DNA of 64,000 bases, taken from Winogradskyella pacifica (GTDB lineage Bacteria; Bacteroidota; Bacteroidia; Flavobacteriales; Flavobacteriaceae). Of this stretch, positions 37,839-46,268 are shown one piece after another. The position numbers and the translations under genes were made by a program. The notes below the pieces were generated by a model. It made no database searches, had not been told where the DNA came from, and saw only the letters and a program-made list of their open reading frames with translations. The stretch covers positions 1-64,000 of the forward strand of contig NZ_JABFDI010000003.1 in NCBI RefSeq assembly GCF_013403915.1, given 5' to 3'. How positions within the stretch are numbered: position 1 is the first letter of the stretch; each line of letters begins with the position of its first letter.

Positions 37839-38333
37839 TTACCTAGTTTCAAACTCTATAACTTCTAAGTCCTTAATTGCTGCACCGTCAATTTTAAACC
37901 GCAACATCGTCCGCACGTTATGAAACCCATGCTTTCCAGCTGCCCCAGGATTCATATGAATTAAATTTAGTTTTTTATCTGGCATCACTTTTAAGATGTG
38001 AGAATGCCCTGTGATAAATAATTTTGGTGGATTCGCAACTAATGCATCACGAACATTGCTGTTATATTTTGGAGGATAACCACCAATATGAGTTATCCAA
38101 ACGTCAACATCTTCGCACATAAATCGGTTATGAAGCGGGAATTCAGTTCGTGCTTTAGCATCGTCTATATTACCGTAAACAGCTCGTAAAGGTTTTAAAT
38201 TTTTAATTTGATCAGTAACCTCTAAATCTCCGATGTCGCCTGCGTGCCATACTTCATCAGCCTGTTTTACATGTTTAAGAATGGCGTCGTCGATGTAACT
38301 GTGTGTGTCTGATAAAAGGAGTATTTTTTTCAT
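37839..38333 (-). CDS. YfcE/MJ0936-type metallophosphoesterase
   Basis: The 164-residue protein has the calcineurin-like motifs LLSDTHSYID, WHAGDIGD, YGNIDDAK and ITGHSH, giving all di-metal ligands. It resembles small phosphodiesterases such as YfcE. The natural substrate is unknown. It stands alone on the minus strand between plus-strand genes. Confidence 0.92.
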   Translation of the reverse strand: MKKILLLSDTHSYIDDAILKHVKQADEVWHAGDIGDLEVTDQIKNLKPLRAVYGNIDDAKARTEFPLHNRFMCEDVDVWITHIGGYPPKYNSNVRDALVANPPKLFITGHSHILKVMPDKKLNLIHMNPGAAGKHGFHNVRTMLRFKIDGAAIKDLEVIEFETR

Positions 38334-38418
38334 TATAACGCTGAACTTAATTCAGTATGTTTTCCTGTATTCTTTCCTGAAAAAAGAAGGTTTATATCTC
38401 TAATGTTTTGTTAAGGAG

Positions 38419-38438
38419 ATTCCTGCCTTCGCAGGAAT
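38419..38438. repeat. Dispersed hairpin repeat, copy 2
   Basis: Identical 20-mer palindrome to 18148-18167 (ATTCCTGCCTTCGCAGGAAT). Five bases separate it from the -7 box of truA. Confidence 0.85.
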
Positions 38439-38443
38439 AAAGT

Positions 38444-38451
38444 TATCTTTG
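38444..38451 (+). promoter_or_regulatory. -7 box of truA
   Basis: TATCTTTG is 30 bases before the TTG start at 38482. The hairpin repeat replaces the -33 region. Confidence 0.55.
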
Positions 38452-38481
38452 TAGATTCCGAAGCAAAAATAATGTAATCTT

Positions 38482-39231
38482 TTGAGATATTTTTTAGAGT
38501 TATCATATAATGGTAAAGCATATCATGGTTGGCAAAATCAGCCCAATGCTATTTCTGTACAAGAAGTAATAGAAAAAGCGCTTTCTACCATTTTGAATAC
38601 TAAAATATCTATAATGGGAGCAGGTAGAACAGATACTGGGGTGCATGCTTCACAAATGTTTGCGCATTTTGATTATGAAGGAGATTTTAAGTCTATAGAT
38701 ATCGTCTATAAACTGAATTCATTTTTACCAAAAGATGTGGCAATCACTTCTGTTTTTGAAGTGAAGCCAGAGATACATGCTAGGTTTTATGCGGAAAGTA
38801 GAACGTATAACTATAAAATCTCGACGTCTAAAAATGTATTTAATTACGATTTTGCCTACCAAATACAATCACCTTTAGATCTTGAAGCGATGAATGAAGC
38901 TTGTAAAATCTTATTTCAGTATAAAAATTTTCAATGCTTTTCAAAAACGAATACTGATGTAAAAACGTATAATTGTGATATAAAAGAGGCACATTGGACA
39001 AAAATCAATGAGCAACTTGTTTTTACAATTACTGCGGATCGGTTTTTAAGAAATATGGTTAGAGCCATTGTTGGTACAATGGTTAATATTGGTTTAGGAA
39101 AAATGAAACCTGAAGAATTGCATGCTATTATTGCTTCAAAGAATAGGAGTGAAGCCGGGTTTTCAGTTCCTGCACATGGCCTGTATTTAGTAAATATAGT
39201 GTATCCTAAAACGATAAGAATAGAAAATTAA
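38482..39231 (+). CDS. truA: tRNA pseudouridine synthase A
   Basis: The 249-residue enzyme makes pseudouridine at tRNA positions 38-40. The start MRYFLELSYNGKAYHGWQNQPN and the catalytic-aspartate motif GAGRTDTGVHA are clear, as is DRFLRNMVRAIVG near residue 194. The start codon is TTG: an in-frame stop lies just upstream and no ATG precedes the conserved start. The ABC exporter gene follows directly. Confidence 0.96.
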   Translation: MRYFLELSYNGKAYHGWQNQPNAISVQEVIEKALSTILNTKISIMGAGRTDTGVHASQMFAHFDYEGDFKSIDIVYKLNSFLPKDVAITSVFEVKPEIHARFYAESRTYNYKISTSKNVFNYDFAYQIQSPLDLEAMNEACKILFQYKNFQCFSKTNTDVKTYNCDIKEAHWTKINEQLVFTITADRFLRNMVRAIVGTMVNIGLGKMKPEELHAIIASKNRSEAGFSVPAHGLYLVNIVYPKTIRIEN

Positions 39232-39265
39232 ATTGAAGAGGTTCCCCGTTTTTAGGGAAATAAGT

Positions 39266-41035
39266 ATGACAGATAAAAAGAAAAAAATATTTGATGTATC
39301 GTTGTTTACACGATTGTTGAAATACATAAAACCGTACCGTACGGTTTTTGTTATTTCATTATTTTGTGTTGTTGGCTTGGCGGTATTCGGTGCTTTTAGA
39401 CCTTATGTTTTAAAAGAGGCTATTGACGTTAAAATTGCAAATAAGGAGTATAATGGCTTTGTAATTTACATGGTTATAATGCTTGCATTATTAATTTTTG
39501 AAGTTGTATCGCAGTTGCTTTTTATCTATTATGCAAGTTGGTTAGGACAATCTGTGGTTAGGGATATTAGGGTGAAATTATTTAAGCACATGCTTAAGTT
39601 TAAAATGACCTATTTCGATAAATCCTCAGTTGGTGTTTTAATAACAAGAGCTGTCACGGATATGGAGCGTATTGCTGATATTTTTGGTGAAGGTTTATTC
39701 ATGATTTTTAGTGACATTTTAAAAATGATTGTAGTCGCAGGATTTATGTCATTTATAAATTTAAAATTGAGCCTTATTGTTTTTGTTACAATGCCAATAG
39801 TTTTATTCGCCACTAAGATTTTTCAGAAGTATATGAAAATTGCTTTTGAAGACGTGCGTACGGAAGTTTCAAATTTGAATTCTTTTGTTCAAGAACGTGT
39901 TACAGGTATGAAAATATTACAATTGTTTACACGTGAAACTACTGAATATAAAAAGTTTAAAGCTATTAATGAACGTCATAAAAAAGGATGGTTAAAAACG
40001 GTTTGGTATAATTCTATTTTCTTTCCTATTGCAGAATTTTTAGCGTCATTAACAATGGCGATGGTTATTTTGGTAGGTGGTTTTAATGCTATTTCTGAAA
40101 ATGCAGGTACAACATTGGGAGATTTAATTGCTTTTACGATGTTTATACCAATGTTGTTTAGACCTTTAAACCAAATCGCAAATAAGTTCAATACGCTTCA
40201 AATGGGAATGGTCGCTGCAGATCGTGTTTTTAAAGTGTTAGATACAACCTCTAATATTGATGATTCTGGTACTATTGAAGCCAGTCATTTTAAAGGACAT
40301 ATTTCATTTGAAGATGTACGATTCTCTTATATTAAAGATGAAGAAGTTCTTAAAGGTATTTCGTTTAATGTTAAAGCTGGTGAAACCGTTGCTATAGTTG
40401 GGGCAACAGGAGCTGGAAAATCTACTATTATTAATTTATTGAATCGTTTTTATGAAATCAATTCAGGAACTATAAAAGTTGATGCTATCGATATTAAGGA
40501 CATGACCTTAAGCTCGCTTAGAAGCCAAATTGCAGTAGTGTTACAAGATGTGTTTTTATTTGCGGATACTATTTTAAATAATATCTCGCTTAATAATCCT
40601 AACATTACAGAAGCCGATGTTGTAAACGCTGCTAAAGCCATAGGAATTCATGAGTTTATTTCTAGTCTTCCTAATGGGTATCATTATAATGTAAAAGAAC
40701 GTGGTGTCATGTTATCTTCTGGTCAACGTCAATTAATTTCTTTCTTAAGAGCTTATGTGACTAATCCGAGTATATTAATTTTAGATGAAGCCACATCTTC
40801 TGTAGATTCCTATTCTGAGCAACTTATACAAGATGCAACCGATAAAATCACAAAAGGAAGAACCTCAATTGTAATTGCTCACCGATTAGCTACGATACAG
40901 CAGGCTGATAAAATTATTGTGATGGATGCAGGAGAAATTGTTGAAATTGGCACGCACAAATCACTTCTGGCAAAAGAATCAGGGTATTACAAAAACCTTT
41001 ATGAAGTTCAGTTTTTAAAGGTTGAAGTGGCTTAA
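39266..41035 (+). CDS. ABC exporter (half-transporter, MsbA-like)
   Basis: The protein of about 589 residues fuses an N-terminal six-helix ABC membrane domain to a nucleotide-binding domain: Walker A GATGAGKST, signature MLSSGQRQL (Ser-Ser form of the LSGGQ), Walker B LILDEATSSVD and H-loop IAHRLAT. It would work as a dimer exporting lipids or drugs; the substrate cannot be read. I use the ATG at 39266; the frame also opens with TTG at 39233. Confidence 0.93.
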   Translation: MTDKKKKIFDVSLFTRLLKYIKPYRTVFVISLFCVVGLAVFGAFRPYVLKEAIDVKIANKEYNGFVIYMVIMLALLIFEVVSQLLFIYYASWLGQSVVRDIRVKLFKHMLKFKMTYFDKSSVGVLITRAVTDMERIADIFGEGLFMIFSDILKMIVVAGFMSFINLKLSLIVFVTMPIVLFATKIFQKYMKIAFEDVRTEVSNLNSFVQERVTGMKILQLFTRETTEYKKFKAINERHKKGWLKTVWYNSIFFPIAEFLASLTMAMVILVGGFNAISENAGTTLGDLIAFTMFIPMLFRPLNQIANKFNTLQMGMVAADRVFKVLDTTSNIDDSGTIEASHFKGHISFEDVRFSYIKDEEVLKGISFNVKAGETVAIVGATGAGKSTIINLLNRFYEINSGTIKVDAIDIKDMTLSSLRSQIAVVLQDVFLFADTILNNISLNNPNITEADVVNAAKAIGIHEFISSLPNGYHYNVKERGVMLSSGQRQLISFLRAYVTNPSILILDEATSSVDSYSEQLIQDATDKITKGRTSIVIAHRLATIQQADKIIVMDAGEIVEIGTHKSLLAKESGYYKNLYEVQFLKVEVA

Positions 41036-41850
41036 TTTGCTTTAGAAGCTTCTTCTCCTATTTTTTTGCCAGCTTCAAAGGCTGGTCCAAATGTTTCTTG
41101 TAAATCACCTGTGAAGAACAATACAACAAACACAATTATTGTAATAATAACGAAGGTTATTCCTAACACAACAAAAAACAATAATGTTCTAACTATAATA
41201 TCAGAAGTGCTAAGTTCTAATAGTCGTTTAAGAACGTATGCTGAATAGATGATCATTAATGGCACCATAAGCATTCCAACAATGCTTGAGCTTATTCCTA
41301 AGACTCCTAAAGTAATTATGACTATTGCACTGGCTATTGATATTTGTGCTTGTATATACATAAAAACAACAAGCAACTCTGTGTAGTTGTATTTTTTGAT
41401 ATTGAAGAATGTAATCCGAGCCATTAAAGCATACAAAGGCACATATAGCATCATTAGTATGGATTGATACTCTTCAATAAATGACATATTCTTTTTCTGA
41501 AACTCTTCTTGACCAGAAATAGTCATTTGAGAAAAATCGAAGGTTTCGGGAAAGAATTTTTTAACTATTATAAGGTAAAACCCAGATATGGTTATGGCTA
41601 ATGCAAAATAGCTAATGACATTAACGTATTTTTTTCGTGTACCATTTACGTAACCATCTATAACATCTTCCGGTTGTTTAAAAAGTTGAACAAAAGTTCG
41701 CAATAACTTGTTATCATAATTGAAAAACGTTTCACTAATATGCTCAAAAAGATTTCTAAAAGTCAAACGATTTCTAATCACTTTACCACCACAGCATTTA
41801 CAATAATCATCTTTTGTTGATAGCTCTGTGTGGCAGTTTTTACAATTCAT
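41032..41850 (-). CDS. DUF3667 zinc-ribbon membrane protein (paralog 1)
   Basis: The 272-residue protein starts with a zinc ribbon (CKNCHTELSTKDDYCKCCG) and the DUF3667 region (LRTFVQLFKQPEDVIDGYVNGTRKKYVN), followed by five membrane helices. It ends with a short Lys/Glu tail. It overlaps the end of the ABC exporter by four bases and lies beside a close paralog, a tandem duplication. Function is unknown. Confidence 0.87.
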   Translation of the reverse strand: MNCKNCHTELSTKDDYCKCCGGKVIRNRLTFRNLFEHISETFFNYDNKLLRTFVQLFKQPEDVIDGYVNGTRKKYVNVISYFALAITISGFYLIIVKKFFPETFDFSQMTISGQEEFQKKNMSFIEEYQSILMMLYVPLYALMARITFFNIKKYNYTELLVVFMYIQAQISIASAIVIITLGVLGISSSIVGMLMVPLMIIYSAYVLKRLLELSTSDIIVRTLLFFVVLGITFVIITIIVFVVLFFTGDLQETFGPAFEAGKKIGEEASKAN

Positions 41851-41853
41851 AAT

Positions 41854-42642
41854 TTAAATTTTAAAATAACCATTAAAAAATAAAACTATAGCCGCGATTA
41901 TAATTAGGATAAAATAGATAACCATATAAAAAACCATCACAATTAAAAATTTAGCAACTGTATTCCAAAAATCTTCTTTAAATACTTTTTTTAATACGTA
42001 TGCTAAATAGATAAAAGTAGGTAAGCCAAGAATAGTTGATACGATTAGATAATTCATACCAATAACTAAGAACAATATGCTAAATACAGCTGTTATTATG
42101 ATGATTTGAGCTGAATAATAAAGATTTATAACGAGGTGTTCTGTAAAATTAAAGCGCTTATCTCCAATAATAAAATAGACTAGCCAAGTTGCTAATGAAG
42201 AAACCGGAACACCCAAAATATATATTAAACCTTGATGCTTTGTGAAGAAATCGGGATTAAAACCTGCCATAGAATTGATGTTTTTCTCTGGCATGTTTTC
42301 TATTGCTTTAGCAAACTCTGGCGTAAAATCTAAGGCGTCTCTAAAAAATGTAGTAAGTAAAAAGACCTGAATACCAGCTAATGTTAAAGCAATTGCAAAA
42401 TATTGAAGGACATCAATATACTTTTTTCGAGTACCATTAATATAACCCACGATTACAGTTTCTGGTTGTTTAAAAAGATCAATGAATGTGCGAAGAAATT
42501 TATTGTCTATAGAAATAAACTGCTCATTAACTTGTTGTGCTAATACTTGTGGTTTTAAGCGATTTTGAATGATTTTCGCGCCACATTCATCACAAAACTT
42601 CTGTGATGCTTTAAGCGTGTTATTACAATTTTTACAGTTCAC
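41854..42642 (-). CDS. DUF3667 zinc-ribbon membrane protein (paralog 2)
   Basis: The 262-residue paralog has the same layout: zinc ribbon (CKNCNNTLKASQKFCDECG), the segment LRTFIDLFKQPETVIVGYINGTRKKYID and five helices, ending in a hydrophobic tail. The cytoplasmic ribbon and the RKKY motif are shared with paralog 1 three bases downstream. Its start overlaps the cdaA stop by one base, so it is coupled to the c-di-AMP cyclase gene. Confidence 0.87.
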   Translation of the reverse strand: MNCKNCNNTLKASQKFCDECGAKIIQNRLKPQVLAQQVNEQFISIDNKFLRTFIDLFKQPETVIVGYINGTRKKYIDVLQYFAIALTLAGIQVFLLTTFFRDALDFTPEFAKAIENMPEKNINSMAGFNPDFFTKHQGLIYILGVPVSSLATWLVYFIIGDKRFNFTEHLVINLYYSAQIIIITAVFSILFLVIGMNYLIVSTILGLPTFIYLAYVLKKVFKEDFWNTVAKFLIVMVFYMVIYFILIIIAAIVLFFNGYFKI

Positions 42643-43424
42643 TAACCTAAATCGTGTTTGATTTTATCTCTAAGTTCGTCCGTGTTTTTAAACATTTCAA
42701 ATTCTCCATTTTTAATATAAGAAATCTGACCTGTTTCTTCACTCACACAAAGTGCAATGGCATCTGTTTTTTCTGTAATACCAATGGCTGCTCTATGACG
42801 TAAACCAAAACGTTCCGGAATATTCTTCTCGTTATTAACAGGAAGAATAACACGTGTGGCTTTTACCACGTTTTTATCGATAATAATGGCGCCATCATGT
42901 AATGGGCTATTTTTAAAAAAGATACTTTCTATAATGGGCTGAGACACTAAAATATTCATCTCATCTCCGGTGTTTGTTAAGAAATCTAAATTGTTGTTAC
43001 GCTCAATAACAATTAAAGCTCCGGTGTTAGACGCTCCCATTTTATTACAAGCATTAATAATAGAATCCACATCGGTTGTGGTTTGATCGTCGTTTTTAAG
43101 AAACTTAAAGTTTTTAAACAGATTTCGCTTTCCGCTAATATTCGTAGAACCCACCATTAAAAGAAACTTTCTAATTTCGGGTTGAAATACGACGATTAAA
43201 GCGATAATACCAACTTTCATAAAACCATCAAAAATGCTGTAAAGCATGTGCATATTGAGGTAATCTGTTAATCGCCAAGCAAAATAAATGATTAGAATAC
43301 CAATAAAAATATTGATGGCAACCGTACCTTTTACAAGCTTGTAGATGTAATAGAGTAGGATAGCCACAAGGAAGACATCCACAAAGTCTATAAATCTAAA
43401 ATCCCAAAGTTGTAAGTTTTCCAA
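42642..43424 (-). CDS. cdaA: Diadenylate cyclase CdaA (c-di-AMP synthase)
   Basis: The 260-residue membrane enzyme condenses two ATP into the second messenger c-di-AMP. The first 90 residues hold three helices; the DAC domain shows LHDGAIIID (DGA motif) and RFGLRHRAAIG (RHR motif). It belongs to the CdaA (DisA_N, YbbP) type. The next gene downstream is a DUF3667 protein and the one upstream a lipoprotein and folP. Confidence 0.95.
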   Translation of the reverse strand: MENLQLWDFRFIDFVDVFLVAILLYYIYKLVKGTVAINIFIGILIIYFAWRLTDYLNMHMLYSIFDGFMKVGIIALIVVFQPEIRKFLLMVGSTNISGKRNLFKNFKFLKNDDQTTTDVDSIINACNKMGASNTGALIVIERNNNLDFLTNTGDEMNILVSQPIIESIFFKNSPLHDGAIIIDKNVVKATRVILPVNNEKNIPERFGLRHRAAIGITEKTDAIALCVSEETGQISYIKNGEFEMFKNTDELRDKIKHDLG

Positions 43425-43520
43425 AAGGCTGGTGTTTCTGCTAATTTAGTAATTTATGTTAAGTACGTAAGTAAAAATAATAATTGTTAGCTCATTTACT
43501 TTTTCGATATTAAAATATTT

Positions 43521-43601
43521 ACACCCCTAAAGTCCCCTCAAGGGGACAATCCAAGAACGTTTAATTTGTCCGTTGTCCCCTTGAGGGGACTTTAGGGGTG
43601 T
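43521..43601. repeat. Long perfect inverted repeat
   Basis: Two 29-base arms (43521-43549 and 43573-43601, starting ACACCCCTAAAGTCCCCTCA) are exact inverse copies around a 23-base spacer. Each arm contains its own inner palindrome (GTCCCCTCAAGGGGAC). This AAAGTCCCC...type sequence is dispersed in flavobacterial genomes. It occupies the gap between cdaA and the next lipoprotein gene. Confidence 0.9.
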
Positions 43602-43631
43602 TTTTTCAAAACGTATAAATCTTTTTTTTAT

Positions 43632-44333
43632 TTAATAAATGAATTCGTTAAAATCCACCGAAATTAAATCTGAATTAAGAGAATTAATTTTTCTTCTAAT
43701 TGTTATATAATCTTGAAATGATAAATTCTCATCGAAGTAGAGTTGTAAATGAATTCCGATAAAATTAATTTCCGTCAACTTGTCGAGTTTATTTTTTAAC
43801 TCATAGATTTTTGATTCTTGTTCACCAATTTCGAAGTGATTACTGTCTTTAAAGATTAATGGAATTGTTGAGCAGGCATGGAAACCTGCAACTCTTTTCA
43901 AGTTTTCTTCGGTAGGTATGTTGTATTTATGATAGACCGTATCAATTTTGATATTTTCTTTAAATACCACATCCGTAAACTCAATAAACCCCAAACTCCC
44001 GATACTCGTATCATTACAAGTAAAATAATTTTTGGCATTCTCGTTTTTGTGCATTTTAGCATTTCGCTTTTTTTCTTGCATCAATATAATCTTAGGAATC
44101 GCTTGTTTTAAGGTTAAGCGCTTATCTACATTCACTAACCAATTGGTTGTGCTAATTAAATTTTTGCGATTCAATAATGTAGAATCGGGCGCTGTTTCAT
44201 CATAAAAAATATAAGCAGGTGACACGTCTAAGACTTCGGTGATTTCGGCATTTTCGATTTCAGGCAAGTATAAAAGGCGTTCGTTATTGCAACTAAAACA
44301 GCATAAAATAATAAGTAAATAAATGTAACGCAT
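43632..44333 (-). CDS. Hypothetical lipoprotein near folP
   Basis: The 233-residue protein has a type II signal with cysteine at 15 (LCCFSC). The mature part is helical/beta mixed, with KQAIPKIILMQEKKRNAKMHKNENAKNYFTCNDTSIGSLGF and no recognised motif. It abuts folP by three bases, as in other flavobacteria. Function unknown. Confidence 0.8.
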   Translation of the reverse strand: MRYIYLLIILCCFSCNNERLLYLPEIENAEITEVLDVSPAYIFYDETAPDSTLLNRKNLISTTNWLVNVDKRLTLKQAIPKIILMQEKKRNAKMHKNENAKNYFTCNDTSIGSLGFIEFTDVVFKENIKIDTVYHKYNIPTEENLKRVAGFHACSTIPLIFKDSNHFEIGEQESKIYELKNKLDKLTEINFIGIHLQLYFDENLSFQDYITIRRKINSLNSDLISVDFNEFIY

Positions 44334-44336
44334 AGG

Positions 44337-45164
44337 TTAATTAGATTTCAATTGGTTATAAATTGTTACACATTCCATCGCTTCTTTGACGTCGTGTGCA
44401 CGTAAAATTTTCGCGCCTTTTTGTAACGCCACCATATGTAACGCAGTGGTGCCGTTGAGGGCCTTTTCAGACGTTGAATTTAGCGTTTTGTAAATCATAG
44501 ATTTTCGAGATACACCAGCTAAAATAGGTTTGTCGGTAAGTTGAAGCAATTCGAGTTGATTGAGTAATTCAAAATTTTGGTCTACTGTTTTTGCGAAACC
44601 AAATCCAGGATCAATAATAATATCATTAATTTTTTCTTGGTGTGCCGCTGCGATACGTTCTGCAAAATAAGCAATCACCTCTTTAGTTAAATCAGTATAT
44701 GTTGTATGCTGTTGCATGGTTTTGGGATTCCCTTTCATATGCATCATTATATAAGGGGCGCCTAATTTTCCAACGGTAGAAAGCATATTGTCATCAAGTT
44801 TTCCTGCTGAAATGTCATTAACTAGTGCACCTCCTGCTTCAATACTTTGTTTAGCAACCTCACTTCTAAAGGTGTCAATAGAAATTAAAGTATCCGAAAA
44901 ATGTTTCAAGATTAATTTAATGATAGGAATGACGCGGTTTAATTCTTCTTCCTCACTAATAGCATCAGCATTTGGTCTAGAACTATAACCACCAATATCA
45001 ATAAAAGTAGCTCCATGGTTTAGCATGGTTTCAACTTGATTTAAAATAGCAGTTTCATCTTTATATTTTCCACCATCAAAAAACGAATCTGGCGTAACAT
45101 TCAATATACCCATCACTTTTGGTGTGGATAAATTGATTAATTTTCCTTTACAATTTATATTCAT
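44337..45164 (-). CDS. folP: Dihydropteroate synthase
   Basis: The 275-residue TIM-barrel enzyme joins p-aminobenzoate and the pterin pyrophosphate in folate synthesis; it is the sulfonamide target. Motifs seen: GILNVTPDSFFDGGKY, FIDIGGYSSRPN, ISIDTFRSEVA, NDISAG, PGFGFAKT, GVSRKSMI and a C-terminal RAHDV. It is divergent from the DUF1599 gene. Confidence 0.97.
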   Translation of the reverse strand: MNINCKGKLINLSTPKVMGILNVTPDSFFDGGKYKDETAILNQVETMLNHGATFIDIGGYSSRPNADAISEEEELNRVIPIIKLILKHFSDTLISIDTFRSEVAKQSIEAGGALVNDISAGKLDDNMLSTVGKLGAPYIMMHMKGNPKTMQQHTTYTDLTKEVIAYFAERIAAAHQEKINDIIIDPGFGFAKTVDQNFELLNQLELLQLTDKPILAGVSRKSMIYKTLNSTSEKALNGTTALHMVALQKGAKILRAHDVKEAMECVTIYNQLKSN

Positions 45165-45259
45165 GTTTACTCTAAAAAAGGCGTTAAGAAAACTTTAAAC
45201 CCCAAACTTTGAACTTCTAATTTATTTATGCGAAATTTACGGAAATTATAACGTAATAG

Positions 45260-45805
45260 ATGCAAGATACTTCAAAACAATACGATGCTGTTATCGCTAA
45301 ATGTAGAGCGCTTTTTGTAAATAAAATGAGTGATTATGGGAGTGCATGGCGCATTTTAAGATTGCCATCTTTAACCGATCAAATTTTTATAAAAGCACAG
45401 CGCATTAGAGGATTGCAACAAAATGCGGTTAGAAAAGTAGATGAAGGAGAGGTAAGTGAATTTATCGGTATTATTAATTATTGTTTAATGGCTTTAATTC
45501 AGTTAGAAAAAGGTGTTGTTGAACAACCCGATTTAAACACTGAAGAAGCGGCTAAACTTTACGATGAAAAAATTGCACTCACCAAACAATTAATGCTCGA
45601 TAAAAATCACGATTATGGTGAGGCTTGGAGAGATATGCGTGTAAGTTCGTTAACGGATTTAATCTTACAGAAATTATTACGTGTAAAGCAGATTGAAGAC
45701 AATGCAGGAAAAACACTAGTAAGTGAAGGTATTGATGCTAATTATCAAGACATGATTAATTATGCGATTTTTGCTTTAATTCACTTAGGTGAATCAAAGC
45801 AATGA
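45260..45805 (+). CDS. DUF1599 family protein, internally duplicated
   Basis: The 181-residue protein consists of two similar halves: KCRALFVNKMSDYGSAWRILRLPSLTDQI (about 9-39) and LTKQLMLDKNHDYGEAWRDMRVSSLTDLIL (about 110-140). Each carries DYGxAWRxxRxxSLTD. The family is linked by others to nucleotide modification but its function in flavobacteria is not known. It is a single gene divergent from folP. Confidence 0.85.
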   Translation: MQDTSKQYDAVIAKCRALFVNKMSDYGSAWRILRLPSLTDQIFIKAQRIRGLQQNAVRKVDEGEVSEFIGIINYCLMALIQLEKGVVEQPDLNTEEAAKLYDEKIALTKQLMLDKNHDYGEAWRDMRVSSLTDLILQKLLRVKQIEDNAGKTLVSEGIDANYQDMINYAIFALIHLGESKQ

Positions 45806-45850
45806 TCAAAATAGAATTCCGATAGTTATCGGAACTAAATTCCAAGAGAT

Positions 45851-46204
45851 TTGGGAAAAGATAAAATTTACAATTTAGAAGATAGAACCTTTGCGTTTGC
45901 TAGAGACTGTCGTTTTTTGGTTCGGAATTTAAAAAAGACAATTTCGAATTTAGAAGATTGTAAACAATTGGTGAGATCGTCCGGTTCAGTTGGGGCAAAT
46001 TATATTGAAGCTAATGAAAAGTTAGGGGATAAAGATTTAAAGTTTCGATTAAGAATTTCTAGAAAAGAGGCAAAAGAAAGTGAGTATTGGCTGAAGCTTT
46101 TAAAGGAATTAAACGAAACTCATAAAGACAGAATTGAAGAATTAATTTTAGAAGCGAGCGAACATAAGAAAATTCTCTCTGCCATTATAAACAAATTGAA
46201 GTAG
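45851..46204 (+). CDS. Four-helix-bundle protein (IVP family)
   Basis: The 117-residue protein has the S23-ribosomal/intervening-sequence pattern: FAFARDCRFLVRNLKKTISNLEDCKQLVRSSGSVGANYIEAN and RISRKEAKESEYWLKLL. In other bacteria the gene lies inside 23S rRNA; here it is free-standing. The frame opens with TTG at 45851, preceded in frame by a stop, so TTG is the likely start. Its role is unknown. Confidence 0.75.
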   Translation: MGKDKIYNLEDRTFAFARDCRFLVRNLKKTISNLEDCKQLVRSSGSVGANYIEANEKLGDKDLKFRLRISRKEAKESEYWLKLLKELNETHKDRIEELILEASEHKKILSAIINKLK

Positions 46205-46268
46205 AACAATAAAGTTGAATGTTAGGTTTTTTGGAATTTAGTTTTTGATTTTTGGAATTAAAATATTT

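Noticed and set aside
43521..43601. CRISPR or riboswitch
   Set aside because: There are only two arms, inverted and not direct, with no spacers; nothing else in the window resembles a CRISPR array.
45851..46204. rRNA intervening sequence
   Set aside because: The S23/IVP-like gene is usually inside 23S rRNA, but no rRNA sequence surrounds it here.
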